From positions 930,001 to 994,000 of the forward strand of contig NZ_CP158367.1 in NCBI RefSeq assembly GCF_040267685.1: 64,000 nt of DNA. The letters run 5' to 3'. This DNA comes from Proteinivorax tanatarense. Lineage in GTDB: Bacteria > Bacillota > Proteinivoracia > Proteinivoracales > Proteinivoracaceae. The position numbers and the translations under genes are program-made. Below, piece by piece: positions 53,923 to 63,700 of this stretch (positions within the stretch are counted from its first letter, which is position 1; each line of letters begins with the position of its first letter). The notes under the pieces are model-generated. The model saw only the letters and a program-made list of their open reading frames with translations, had not been told where the DNA came from and ran no database searches.

Positions 53923-54228
53923 GCGGGTCGGTAATATTAAGGGCGAATTTACAATTTACAATGGACAATTGACAATGGAAATCAAGGCCTCCACACTCCA
54001 ATCTACAACTTCACGTCGTCCTGAGAGCGATTGAGCGCTTCTAAGCAGTTTGGTGGGGCGGTAATATTAAGGGCGAATTTACAATTTACAATGGACAATT
54101 GACAATGGAAATCAAGGCCTCCACACCTCGCCTAGAATCTGAGCACTTTTAAGCAGTCTGGTGGGGTGGTAATATAAGGGCGAATTTACAATTTACAATG
54201 GACAATTGACAATGAAAACCAAGTCATC
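53902..54228 (+). repeat. Tandem array of ~110-130-bp unit, three copies (family D)
   Basis: Units begin at 53902, 54033 and 54141 with GAGC(A/G)CTT(T/C)TAAGCAG, then GGTAAT-ATAAGGGCGAATT and TACAATTTACAATGGACAAT followed by TGACAATG. The unit therefore joins the right arm of family C to the octamer-like TTACAAT/GGACAAT/TGACAAT tract. Single D tracts also lie at 46475-46540, 56232-56275 and 56691-56720. Confidence 0.85.
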
Positions 54229-54245
54229 CACACCACAATCTCCAA

Positions 54246-54397
54246 CCGCACGTCATCCTGAGCTCGCCGAAGGATCCAGCCCACAAGGGCGCAGGACCTA
54301 CGAAACGGACAAAAACGACCCAAGTGCCTGCTCAATCCTCCAACTTCTCATCTCCCATGCTCCCAACTGTAGGGGGGAATCTCTGTGTCCACCCTGA
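54246..54397 (+). repeat. Family B copy followed by a ~100-bp duplicated segment (family F)
   Basis: 54246-54299 is family B (CACGTCATCCTGAGCTCGCC, then GAAGGATCCAGCCCACAAGG). 54294-54397 (AACGGACAAAAACG, CTCCCATGCTCCCAACTGTA, GGGGGAA, TCTCTGTGTCCACCCT) recurs at 56340-56432. From 54398 to 54773 only a CTAAGGTTTACAGC duplicate (54557, 54698) and a TTATAATAATAT stretch likely serving as -10 of the MATE gene (about 54744) are seen. Confidence 0.65.
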
Positions 54398-54785
54398 CCC
54401 AAACAGCAAGAAACAGCAGACAGGAGGCAGAAATTAAAATATTTATACTTACAGTTTTTCCCTCAAAGAGGGTAGGGAGGCTACCTCTGTGTCGCCCCGT
54501 CCCATATGGCTAAGCAACTTAAATAAGTTTTCTTTAAATGTGCTTTTCCATTCTAACTAAGGTTTACAGCGATTTTCCGTGAGGTCTATCAAACGCCTTT
54601 CAGCGCTTTTCCGTGCGAGATAGCATTTGATCTTTAAACCCTAAGTTTTCCTTAATGTACTTTTCCCATCCAACAATCCAACCATCTTCTATCTAACTAA
54701 GGTTTACAGCAGAATGCCTATTACCACCATCCCAAAAAGATGTTATAATAATATTTAGAGCGCAAAAATAAATGAGGTGAATAAT

Positions 54786-56174
54786 ATGTCCGCAAATACA
54801 ATTGCTGGAAAACGTGACCTTACCGTTGGCAGCATACCTAAAAAAATAATAAACCTATCACTACCGATTATGGGTGGTATGTTTCTGCAAACAATATTTA
54901 ATTTTGTAGACACCCTTTTTGTCAGTAGGCTAGGAGACAATGCCGTTGGTGCTGTAGGTATGAATTTACCTCTTTTATTTGTACTAATAGCTGTAGGCAA
55001 TGCAGTGGCCGTAGGAGCCAGCTCATATATAGCTAGAAGCATAGGAGCTGAAGATTATGATAGCGCTTCAAAAACAGCATCCCAGGCAATTACTTTGGCC
55101 ATCATTTTAGGAATTGTAACTACTGTTTTTGGAGTTATTTTCGCCCCTAAGATATTATCTATGCTAGGAGCTTCCGGCGAGCAGTTTTCTATGTCGGTGG
55201 AATATACCAGAATTATCTTTTGGGGTAACCTAATATTCTTCTTATTCTTAGCTTTAGACGGTATACTCCGCGGCGAAGGTGACATGAAAACGTCTATGAT
55301 GAAACAAGTAGTAGCCGTCGGGTTTAATATAATTTTAGACCCCATACTGATATTTGGCGTGGGGCCAATCCCAGCAATGGGGGTTGGAGGAGCTGCTTTA
55401 GCCACAGTGCTAAGTAGATTTTTAGGTTTGGTATTTTTGGTATGGCATTTTTACACCGGCAAGTCCACCATTAAATTCAACATGACCAAACTAATATACG
55501 ACAGCAAAATTGTACGGGAAATTATGAAGGTAGGATTACCTGCTTCAGCATCCCAAGCAATGATGTCGCTGACACTTTTTGTATTTTACTATTTAGCAAA
55601 TGACTTTGGTGAAGAGGCAGTAACTGCACTGAGTTTGGGTTTTAGAATAGATTCGCTAGCAATCCTACCGGGTATGGCAATAGGAATTAGCACAGTTACC
55701 ATGATAGGGCAAAACTTTGGTGCAGGGAAATTTGAGCGAGTCAGAAAATCATATTGGACAGCACAAATTATGGCGGTAGGGTTTATGGCGTCTGTCGGTA
55801 TAATAATTTTTTCCTTCCCAGGCTTTTTTATTAGAATATTCTCCGATAACCCAAAGGTAATAGAATATACCACAAGCTACTTAAGGATATTACCGGTATT
55901 TTATCCATTTTTAGCAAGTGGATTTATATCAGCCCATGCATTCCAAGGTCTAGGCAAGGCTGTGCCAGGCTTAGTAATTGGGCTTATAAGGGTGGTTTTT
56001 GTGGGAGTCCCCCTATCGTTTTTATTAACAAGACATACAGACCTTGGCCCAACTGGAATATGGCTATCCCTAGGACTATCAGACTTCACCTTCTGCACAG
56101 TAGGAATGCTATGGTACAAATCAACCTTTAAAAACATACAATACACCCAACCACAGATTAAAAAAACAGCTTAA
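54786..56174 (+). CDS. MATE family efflux transporter
   Basis: The protein has 462 residues and twelve predicted membrane helices. The N-terminal NLSLPIMGGMFLQTIFNFVD-type segment (LSLPIMGGMFLQTIF, DTLFVSRLGDNAVGAVG) and GVGGAALATVLSRFLGLVF are typical of the NorM/DinF group. It exports cationic drugs or metabolites using a cation gradient; the substrate is unknown. The ATG at 54786 follows GAGGTGAAT; a GTG at 54777 overlaps that site. It is flanked by repeat-rich gaps and forms its own unit. Confidence 0.93.
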   Translation: MSANTIAGKRDLTVGSIPKKIINLSLPIMGGMFLQTIFNFVDTLFVSRLGDNAVGAVGMNLPLLFVLIAVGNAVAVGASSYIARSIGAEDYDSASKTASQAITLAIILGIVTTVFGVIFAPKILSMLGASGEQFSMSVEYTRIIFWGNLIFFLFLALDGILRGEGDMKTSMMKQVVAVGFNIILDPILIFGVGPIPAMGVGGAALATVLSRFLGLVFLVWHFYTGKSTIKFNMTKLIYDSKIVREIMKVGLPASASQAMMSLTLFVFYYLANDFGEEAVTALSLGFRIDSLAILPGMAIGISTVTMIGQNFGAGKFERVRKSYWTAQIMAVGFMASVGIIIFSFPGFFIRIFSDNPKVIEYTTSYLRILPVFYPFLASGFISAHAFQGLGKAVPGLVIGLIRVVFVGVPLSFLLTRHTDLGPTGIWLSLGLSDFTFCTVGMLWYKSTFKNIQYTQPQIKKTA

Positions 56175-56178
56175 AAAC

Positions 56179-56210
56179 AAAGGACTACACTTTCAATGGT
56201 GGTCCTTTTT
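56179..56210 (+). terminator. Terminator of the MATE gene
   Basis: AAAGGACTAC (56179-56188) pairs with GTGGTCCTTT (56199-56208, one G-T pair) and is followed by T. Confidence 0.88.
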
Positions 56211-57007
56211 ATATATGATATGAATAAAAGGGGAATTTACAATGGACAATTGACAGTTAAAATCAAGGCCTAAAATGCCCCAATCCACCACCGATCGTCA
56301 ATCCTGAGTTTGCTGAAGGAACCATCTCATAAGGGCGCAGGACCCACAAAACGGACAGAAATGCCAACTACCTGTCCCCACTTTCCAATCTCCCATGCCT
56401 AACTGTAGGGGGATCTCTGTGTCCACCCTTGATTGGAGATTAAAATCCACTCCCCAATTAGCATCCATTTACTGATGTGGTCGGCAAAAAGACCGCCCAT
56501 TACCTCTTCGAGAGGATACCTTTACCAACCTCTGGCCTACTAATACCTATCACCACTACCGCCCAGCAGATAAGCACCAGCCAGTTCCAAAACCGCTCGT
56601 TTCACAGTGGCCAATTGCATTTGGACTTTTGGTATTAAATGAGTTTTTCTTTTAGGGCCCATTTATAGCAGATAGGAGAAAGTCCAAAGGCGAATTTACA
56701 ATTTACAATGAACAATTAAGATATGGTAACGGAATCCAATCTCAGACTTCTTATTACCTATCACTACCGACCCAGCATGTAGCTAATTTCAAAATCCGTG
56801 GGCATTACCATTAAAGACTTACGCTTTTCCTATCCAACAACCCAACCATCTTCTATCCAACTAAACCTTTAAAGGTTTCACCCCACAATTACCAAATTTT
56901 TAATAAAAAAGAAGGGATATTGTGCCATAGTCTTGAAATAAAATATATAGAAGTGGGTAAATCTTCTTGATTAAGTAAAAAATAAAAGTAAATGGTGGGA
57001 TTGTATT
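56211..57007. repeat. Gene-free stretch made of decayed repeat fragments
   Basis: It contains a family D tract (56232-56275), a decayed family B copy (56295-56345), the family F duplicate (56340-56432), another D tract (56691-56720), a family A right-end fragment (CGACCCAGCATGTAGCTAAT at about 56763) and a CCAACCATCTTCTATC word shared with 54676-54693. No gene is supported. The aroQ promoter must lie near the right edge (TTGAAA near 56933), but no good -10 pairs with it. Confidence 0.6.
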
Positions 57008-58519
57008 ATGAGATTTTTAGTTATTCACGGCCCAAATCTTAACATGTTAGAAAAACGACCCCAGGAAATTTACGGAAAAAAGTCCCTTGAGGAAATAAAC
57101 AACATTATAAAAGATTGGTGCATAAAAAATAATATTCAGGTTGATATAATACAATCAAATTATGAGGGAGAAATAATTGATTATTTGCATAAGTTTCAGA
57201 GTTATAACGGAATTATCATAAATCCTGGTGCTTATACCCACTATTCTTATGCCATAGCCGATGCGGTGGAGCTGGTCACTGTCCCTGTTATAGAAGTTCA
57301 CCTATCAGATATTAAAAGTCGTGAAGACTTTAGGCGTAAATCTGTAATTGCTAATCACTGCTATAAACAAATTTCAGGGTTTGGATATCAAAGTTATATT
57401 TTGGCTTTGCAAGCAATTATTCATAAAATTGAGGAGGTAGATTCCATGTCTTACTATAGAACTGCGGAACTTAAAAAAGCTATGAAAGAAAAAGATTTAG
57501 ATTCCATGTTAATAACCCAGCCACAAAATCGTCAATACATAACTGGCTTTACTGGCAGTAGTGGCTATGTTTTGCTTACCCAGCAAAAAGACTACTTTTT
57601 TACAGACTTTAGGTATGTAGAGCAGGCTAAAGAGCAAATTGAAAACTTTGAAATCATCAAACATGGTTTTCAGCCATTAGAAGAAATTTTTGAGTATATA
57701 AAAAATGCTGATGTCAACAAAATTGGGTTTGAGGAGCAATTTTCTACCTACCATGTGTATCAAAGGTATAAAGAGACTTTTAAAGGTGTTGAATTAGTTC
57801 CCTCTGGTCCTTTAGTTGAAGAAATAAGGAAAGTTAAGGATAAGACAGAAATTGAAAAAATGGAAAAATCTATAGATATTGCTGTATCTGCTTTTGAGCA
57901 TATTCTAGGGTTTTTAAAGCCGGGAATTAAAGAAATTGACGTGGCTTTAGAACTAGAGTTTTTTATGAGGAAAAAAGGAGCTAGTGGCTTAGCTTTTGAC
58001 ACAATAGTTGCATCGGGTCATAGGTCAGCACTACCCCACGGCATAGCTTCTGATAAAGTTTTGGAGCAAGGTGATTTTGTAAAAATGGACTTTGGTTGCG
58101 TCTTTAATGGATACTGTTCAGATATAAGTAGAACAGTGGTGTTAGGCAAAGCAACCGATAAACAAAAGAAAATTTATGATACAGCTCTTAAAGCTCAGCT
58201 AGCAGCTATAGAAAATATTAAATCAGGAGTAAGTGGAAAAAAAGCAGATGACTTCGCAAGGCATATCATTACTGAAGCTGGTTATGGTGATAAGTTTGGG
58301 CATGGACTTGGACATGGAATTGGAATGGTAGTGCACGAAAATCCTAGAGTATCTCCAAATAGCGAAGATATCTTAAAAACAGGTAATGTAGTTACAGTAG
58401 AGCCGGGTATTTATATACCTGAGTATGGCGGAGTTAGAATTGAAGATATGCTGGTTATCACTGAAGATGGGAATAAAAACTTAACAAAAGCTACAAAAGA
58501 ATTTATAGAAATAACTTAA
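57008..58519 (+). CDS. AroQ-PepP fusion: type II 3-dehydroquinase joined in frame to Xaa-Pro aminopeptidase
   Basis: The frame has 503 residues. Residues 1-146 are a complete type II dehydroquinase (VIHGPNLNMLEKRPQEIYG, QSNYEGEIIDYLH, NPGAYTHYSYAIADAVE with the active-site His, EVHLSDIKSREDFR). Residues 147-503 are a complete M24 aminopeptidase P (MSYYRTAELKKAMKEKDLDS; metal ligands in MDFGCVFNGYCSDISR, GHGLGHGIG and VEPGIYIPEYGGVRIED). In most Firmicutes these are separate neighbours, aroQ-pepP-efp. Here no stop separates them, but GAGGAGGT plus ATG (57446) remain at the junction, so PepP may also be made alone. Confidence 0.9.
   Translation: MRFLVIHGPNLNMLEKRPQEIYGKKSLEEINNIIKDWCIKNNIQVDIIQSNYEGEIIDYLHKFQSYNGIIINPGAYTHYSYAIADAVELVTVPVIEVHLSDIKSREDFRRKSVIANHCYKQISGFGYQSYILALQAIIHKIEEVDSMSYYRTAELKKAMKEKDLDSMLITQPQNRQYITGFTGSSGYVLLTQQKDYFFTDFRYVEQAKEQIENFEIIKHGFQPLEEIFEYIKNADVNKIGFEEQFSTYHVYQRYKETFKGVELVPSGPLVEEIRKVKDKTEIEKMEKSIDIAVSAFEHILGFLKPGIKEIDVALELEFFMRKKGASGLAFDTIVASGHRSALPHGIASDKVLEQGDFVKMDFGCVFNGYCSDISRTVVLGKATDKQKKIYDTALKAQLAAIENIKSGVSGKKADDFARHIITEAGYGDKFGHGLGHGIGMVVHENPRVSPNSEDILKTGNVVTVEPGIYIPEYGGVRIEDMLVITEDGNKNLTKATKEFIEIT
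57431..57448 (+). promoter_or_regulatory. pepP: Internal ribosome site and ATG of pepP within the fusion
   Basis: GAGGAGGT (57431-57438) is 7 nt before ATG (57446-57448), which is in the same frame as aroQ (438 nt = 146 codons from the aroQ start). This is a normal strong initiation site, retained although the upstream stop is missing. Confidence 0.8.
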
Positions 58520-58540
58520 CCCTAAGGAGGAACAAAGGAA

Positions 58541-59098
58541 ATGATTTCACCAAACGACTTTAAAACAGGACTGACAATAGAGTATGAAGGATCAATATAT
58601 ACAGTTGTAGATTTTCAGCATGTTAAGCCAGGAAAGGGGGCAGCATTTGTAAGAACAAAACTAAAGAATGTTGAAACTGGTGCTATAATGGAAAAAACGT
58701 TTAATCCTAAAGAAAAAGTAGGAAAAGCACATATCGAGCGTACTGAGATGCAGTTCTTATATGCTTCCGATGAAGACTATATTTTCATGGATACCCAAAC
58801 CTACGAACAATTAACTTTATCTAAGGATTACCTAGGTGATGCAACAAAATATTTAATTGAAAATATGAACATAACAGTGCTAATTTATAAAGATAAACCT
58901 ATAGGTGTTGATTTACCCAATTTCGTAATTTTAGAGGTGAGGGAGACAGAACCAGGGATTAAAGGTGATACTGCTTCAGGAGGTTCTAAACCTGCTACTA
59001 TGCAAACTGGCTTGATAGTTAATGTCCCATTTTTCGTAAACGAAGGTGATAAATTAAAAATTGATACTAGAACTGGGGCATATATAGAAAGAGCTTAA
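58541..59098 (+). CDS. efp: Translation elongation factor P
   Basis: The protein has 185 residues and three beta-barrel domains. It relieves stalling at polyproline. The modified-Lys loop is [15 protein letters not shown]; the C-terminal barrel has [25 protein letters not shown]. The ATG follows AAGGAGG. It follows pepP at 21 nt, the conserved Firmicute order, so the three activities form one operon. Confidence 0.97.
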   Translation: MISPNDFKTGLTIEYEGSIYTVVDFQHVKPGKGAAFVRTKLKNVETGAIMEKTFNPKEKVGKAHIERTEMQFLYASDEDYIFMDTQTYEQLTLSKDYLGDATKYLIENMNITVLIYKDKPIGVDLPNFVILEVRETEPGIKGDTASGGSKPATMQTGLIVNVPFFVNEGDKLKIDTRTGAYIERA

Positions 59099-59170
59099 TT
59101 TTTTAAATAAAGTTTATATTTTTGGGTAACTTAATTGGTAGTATATAAAATTTTAAAGGAGGAATGAATA

Positions 59171-59623
59171 ATGACTGACTTAAAAGAAAAAATAGCATAT
59201 ATTAAAGGTTTGGCGGAAGGAATGAAGTTGGATCATAGTTCCAATGAAGGGAAAATACTAGAAAAGGTTTTAGATGTACTAGGGGATATGTCTGAAGATA
59301 TTGAGGACTTATATATAGGTCAAGGAGAGCTTGAAGAATATGTAGAAGCTGTTGACCATGATTTAGCAGAGCTTGAAGCTGACTTTATCGGTGCAGACGA
59401 GATTTATGAAGACGAATTGGTTGATGATTATGATGGAGAAGGAATAGACCAAGTTTCAGAATATGAATTAACCGAAGATGATATAGAAGTAGAATGTCCT
59501 AGTTGTGGAGAAGCTTTTCACGTTGATGAAGATGAACTGGCCGATGAAGATTTAGAAATACTTTGTCCAGGATGCCAAGATGTGGTATTTGCAACATCAA
59601 ATGAAGAAGAGGTAGAAGTATAA
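59171..59623 (+). CDS. CD1247-domain protein with C-terminal zinc ribbon
   Basis: The protein has 150 residues and is very acidic. The N-terminal helical part (LKEKIAYIKGLAEGMKLD, then EGKILEKVLDVLGDMSEDI) fits the CD1247 N-terminal domain of Clostridia, usually found after efp. The C-terminus has CPSCGEAF and CPGCQDVV, a zinc ribbon. The function is unknown. The ATG follows AAAGGAGG. A perfect terminator ends the operon. Confidence 0.85.
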   Translation: MTDLKEKIAYIKGLAEGMKLDHSSNEGKILEKVLDVLGDMSEDIEDLYIGQGELEEYVEAVDHDLAELEADFIGADEIYEDELVDDYDGEGIDQVSEYELTEDDIEVECPSCGEAFHVDEDELADEDLEILCPGCQDVVFATSNEEEVEV

Positions 59624-59627
59624 GAAG

Positions 59628-59666
59628 AAAGAGGTCTGCTGACAAAATTGTCAGCAGACCTCTTTT
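59628..59666 (+). terminator. Terminator after the CD1247 gene
   Basis: A 17-bp stem (59628-59644 with 59649-59665) and an AAAT loop followed by T. Confidence 0.95.
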
Positions 59667-59760
59667 GTATCTAAAGTAAGCTGTGGGAAGTTTCTATGAA
59701 TATTTTCTTCTGTTAATACTTATTATAATAAAGTATTTAAAAAATAAAGGAGGAGAAATA

Positions 59761-60657
59761 TTGAATAAAAATTTGGTTAGAACTCTGACTTTAATAACAA
59801 TTTTATCTTTACTTTTACTGGTTTCATGTATTCCAGAAGAAGCATCTAAAGGTTTATTCTATGAAATAGAATCTAAAAATACAACTATGTACTTATTTGG
59901 CTCAGTTCACGTAGGAAAAGAAGAAATGTATCCTTTAGATAGTGAAGTGGAAAAAGCTTTTGAACAAGCACAAGTTCTAGGTATGGAACTAAATCCTAAG
60001 GAACTAGATGAAAGGGATATTGCAGAGCAAGTTTTGTACTATGCCAAATTTCATGATGGCACCTTAGCAACAGATCTCATTGATGATGAGAAATTTTACA
60101 AAGCTTCAGATATAACTGGTGTTCAACCTGAGGTTTTGAATCAATTTAAGCCATGGTACATAAGTATGACTTTATCAAATATCGCAGTAGATGAAGCAGG
60201 GTATTCTTCCAACTATGGAGTAGAAGAATATTTCATCAATAAAGGGCAAGATAAAGAAATTATAGGACTAGAAACGGTGGTAGATCAAATAGCTACTTAC
60301 GAGCTTTTATCTGAAGAATCCCAGGTAATCTATTTTGAAGAAACCCTTGAGAATATAAAAAATACAAAAGATCAGATGGATGAACTTATAACCTTTTGGC
60401 GTCAAGGAAATAGCGATGCCTTTACAGAAATGCGAGAAAAAGCATTAGAGCAAGCTCCAACCCCTTCATTAGAAATGCATCACCGAGCTATGTTAGATGA
60501 AAGAGATAAAAAAATGGCAGAAACTCTGCACCAAATTCTAGAAGAAGATAGCGGTCAAAACTATTTTATCGTAGTGGGGTCCATGCACCTAGTAGGTGAA
60601 AATAGTATAGTTGACCATTTGAGCCAAAAAGGATATAAAGTAAATGAAATTTATTAA
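59761..60657 (+). CDS. TraB/GumN family lipoprotein
   Basis: The protein has 298 residues. The N-terminus is a lipoprotein signal (LITILSLLLLVSC, Cys near residue 23). TraB/GumN motifs: YLFGSVHVGKEEM, VLGMELNP, IIGLETVVDQI and YFIVVGSMHLVG. Some family members are metalloproteases of the Tiki type. The TTG at 59761 follows AAGGAGGAG; an in-frame ATG at 59683 would give a double helix without sense. Surface-attached; substrate unknown. Confidence 0.88.
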   Translation: MNKNLVRTLTLITILSLLLLVSCIPEEASKGLFYEIESKNTTMYLFGSVHVGKEEMYPLDSEVEKAFEQAQVLGMELNPKELDERDIAEQVLYYAKFHDGTLATDLIDDEKFYKASDITGVQPEVLNQFKPWYISMTLSNIAVDEAGYSSNYGVEEYFINKGQDKEIIGLETVVDQIATYELLSEESQVIYFEETLENIKNTKDQMDELITFWRQGNSDAFTEMREKALEQAPTPSLEMHHRAMLDERDKKMAETLHQILEEDSGQNYFIVVGSMHLVGENSIVDHLSQKGYKVNEIY

Positions 60658-60703
60658 AAAAATAACCTCCGCTGAATTTAATCAGCCAAGGAGGTTATTT
60701 TTT
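60655..60703. terminator. Bidirectional terminator between convergent genes
   Basis: AAAATAACCTCC and GGAGGTTATTTTTT arms enclose a second small stem (GCTGA/TCAGC). A- and T-rich ends serve both the TraB gene (+) and carB (-). Confidence 0.92.
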
Positions 60704-60710
60704 AGTTTTC

Positions 60711-63700
60711 TTATAGATTTGTTAATTTATAGGAAATGGTTTTTAGTACCTCCAGCACTGCTCTTGCCGTATCCATAGAAGTTACACAATGAACTCCAGA
60801 CTCCACAGCAGCTCTACGTATTCTAAAACCATCTCTTTTAGGCTGCTTACCTTTAGCTGGTGTATTTATAACTAAATGGATTTTCTCCTGCTGTATCAAG
60901 TCTAAAAGATTAGGGGATTTTTCATTAATTTTCGATACCTGGGTGACTAAAACGCCTGCCCTCTTTAAAGCATTAGCTGTCCCTTCAGTTGCAAAGATAG
61001 AATAACCAAGTTCCCATAATTCCCTAATTACAGGAATAGCCTCGTCTTTATCTTTATCGGCAATAGTTACCAGGATGTTGCCGTCGGCAGGAATAGCTAA
61101 ACCAGAGGAAACTAGTCCCTTATAAAGAGCTTTAGGATAAGATTCATCCAAACCTATAGTCTCCCCTGTAGATTTCATCTCCGGTCCTAGGGATGTTTCT
61201 ACCTCAATAAGTTTTGAAAAAGAAAACACCGGTACTTTAACTGCATACATATCAGATCTTGGCATGAAATCACACCTAACACCTTGCTCCCATAAAGTTT
61301 TGCCCATAGCAGCTTCGGTGGCAATCTGAACCATAGGAGTTTTTGTTACCTTGCTGAGAAAAGGGACAGTACGACTTGATCGAGGATTTACTTCAATTAG
61401 GTACACGCAATTGTTCTGGATGACGAACTGAAGGTTAATCATACCTTTTATTTTTAGAGCTTTTGCTAACCTCTTGGTATAACCTAACACCGTTTGCTTC
61501 ATATGGTTATTTAGATTTATAGGGGGAGTAACTGCAATACTATCTCCGGAATGAACTCCAGCCCGTTCAACATGCTCCATAATCCCAGGAACTAATATTT
61601 CAGTTCCATCGGAAATCGCATCAATTTCAACCTCCATCCCCTGCAAGTATTTATCTAATAGTACGGGGTGTTTAGCTGAAATCATAGTGGCATTTGTGAT
61701 ATACTCTTCTAACTCCTCGAAGGAGTTGAGAATCTCCATATCCCGTCCTCCTATTACATAAGAGGGGCGTACAACCAAAGGAAATCCAAGCTCACCTGCT
61801 AACGTCAAGGCTTCTTTTTCTGAGCGGGCAGTTTTGCCTAGTGGCATGGGAATCCCCAGCTCTTCAACTAGTTTATTGCACCTGTCTCTATCCTCAGCAG
61901 CATCGATGCTATCTACGGAAGTTCCTATAACGTTTACACCCTCAGCTTCTAAACCCTTGGCAAGGTTTATGGCAGTTTGGCCACCAAACTGAACAATGAC
62001 TCCTTCGGGCTGCTCTATTTCTATGACATTTAATACATCCTCCAAAGTTAGGGGGTCAAAATACAAACGGTCAGAAGTGTTAAAGTCTGTACTAACAGTT
62101 TCGGGGTTGTTGTTAATCACAATAGACTCAATTCCCATTTTCTTCAAAGCCCATATAGAATGGACTGTACAATAGTCAAATTCTACTCCCTGTCCTATAC
62201 GTATAGGGCCAGAACCTAGTATCAACACTTTTCTTCTGCTAGAGGGACTTACCTTATTTGTTCCCTCATAACTTCCATAAAAATAAGGGGCCAACGCCTT
62301 AGCATCTCCTGAACATGTATCCACCATATGATAGGCCGGCAGAATTGATTTTTCTTTTCTATAATTTCGAACGTCCTGCTCACTTACGCCTAACAAAACC
62401 GCTATTTGAGCATCTGGAATGTTTATCTGTTTTGCTTTTATAAGTAAATCATCGGACAAAGTAGTAATGCTCTTTTTCTTTAACTGATTTTCAATTTGCA
62501 CGATAGATAATATTTTTGATAGAAAGAACATATCCATACCAGTTAACTCATTGATTCTAGCAGGCTTTACTCCTTTAGCTAAAGCGGTAGCTATATAAAA
62601 AATTCGATTGTCGTCTTTAAGCGCAATTTGCTCTATGATTTCATCTTCTGATAGCTTTAGAATATCTTCCATAACTAGGCTGTTTCGGGTTAGCTCCAAC
62701 GAGCGCACACCCTTCATCAGCGCACCTTCAAAACTTCTATCTAAAGACATAATTTCTCCTGTAGCTTTCATTTGAGTTCCCAAGGTTCGATCGGCTAACC
62801 CAAACTTATCAAAAGGCCAGCGAGGTATTTTAATAACCACATAATCCAAGCTAGGCTCCATAGCTGCATGGCCAAAGCCGGTAATAGGGTTTGGTATTTC
62901 ATCTAAATGAAGTCCAACAGCTATTTTAGAAGATATTCGAGCGATGGGAAATCCTGTAGCTTTAGAAGCTAAGGCGCTAGAACGGCTAACTCTAGGGTTA
63001 ACCTCAATGACAATATAGTCCATGCTATTAGGATCTAAAGCAAACTGAACATTACACCCACCTTCCACACCAAGGGCGCTGATAATCTTTAGGGAGGAGG
63101 AGCGTAACATTTCATATTCTTCTTTTGTTAAAGTCTGATTAGGAGCAGCAACAATACTGTCGCCAGTATGAATGCCAACAGGGTCTACATTTTCCATATC
63201 ACATATAGCTATGCAAGTATCATTGGCATCACGCATAACTTCAAACTCAATTTCCTTCCAACCAGCCACACTTTTCTCCACCAAAACCTCGTTAACTCGA
63301 CTGCTTTTTAGACCCATACGGGTAATTTCGCAAAGCTCGTCTTTGTTAGATGCAATGCCACCGCCGGTACCACCCATGGTATAAGCTGGGCGGATAATTA
63401 ATGGGTAACCAACAGACTCAGCAAAAGAAACCGCATCATCTACCGACCCCACAACCTCACTTTTGGCAATGGGCTCGCCGATACTATTTAGCAACTGGTT
63501 AAATAGATCTCGATCTTCTGCCTTTTGGATAGCCTCAACTGATGTCCCCAAAAGCCTTACATCCTCAGCTTGCAAAAAACCTTCCTCTGCAAGTTCCACT
63601 GCTAGATTTAGACCTACCTGACCGCCCAAGGTAGGAAGGAGACCATCAGGCTTTTCCTTGCGGATAACCTTTTTAATAAAGTCTGTAGTCAACGGCTCCA

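Noticed and set aside
54206-54397. 63-codon open frame in the repeat-rich gap
   Set aside because: It consists entirely of family D, B and F repeat sequence.
57400-57450. aroQ and pepP as two separate genes
   Set aside because: There is no stop codon in frame between them; kept as one fused frame with an internal start.
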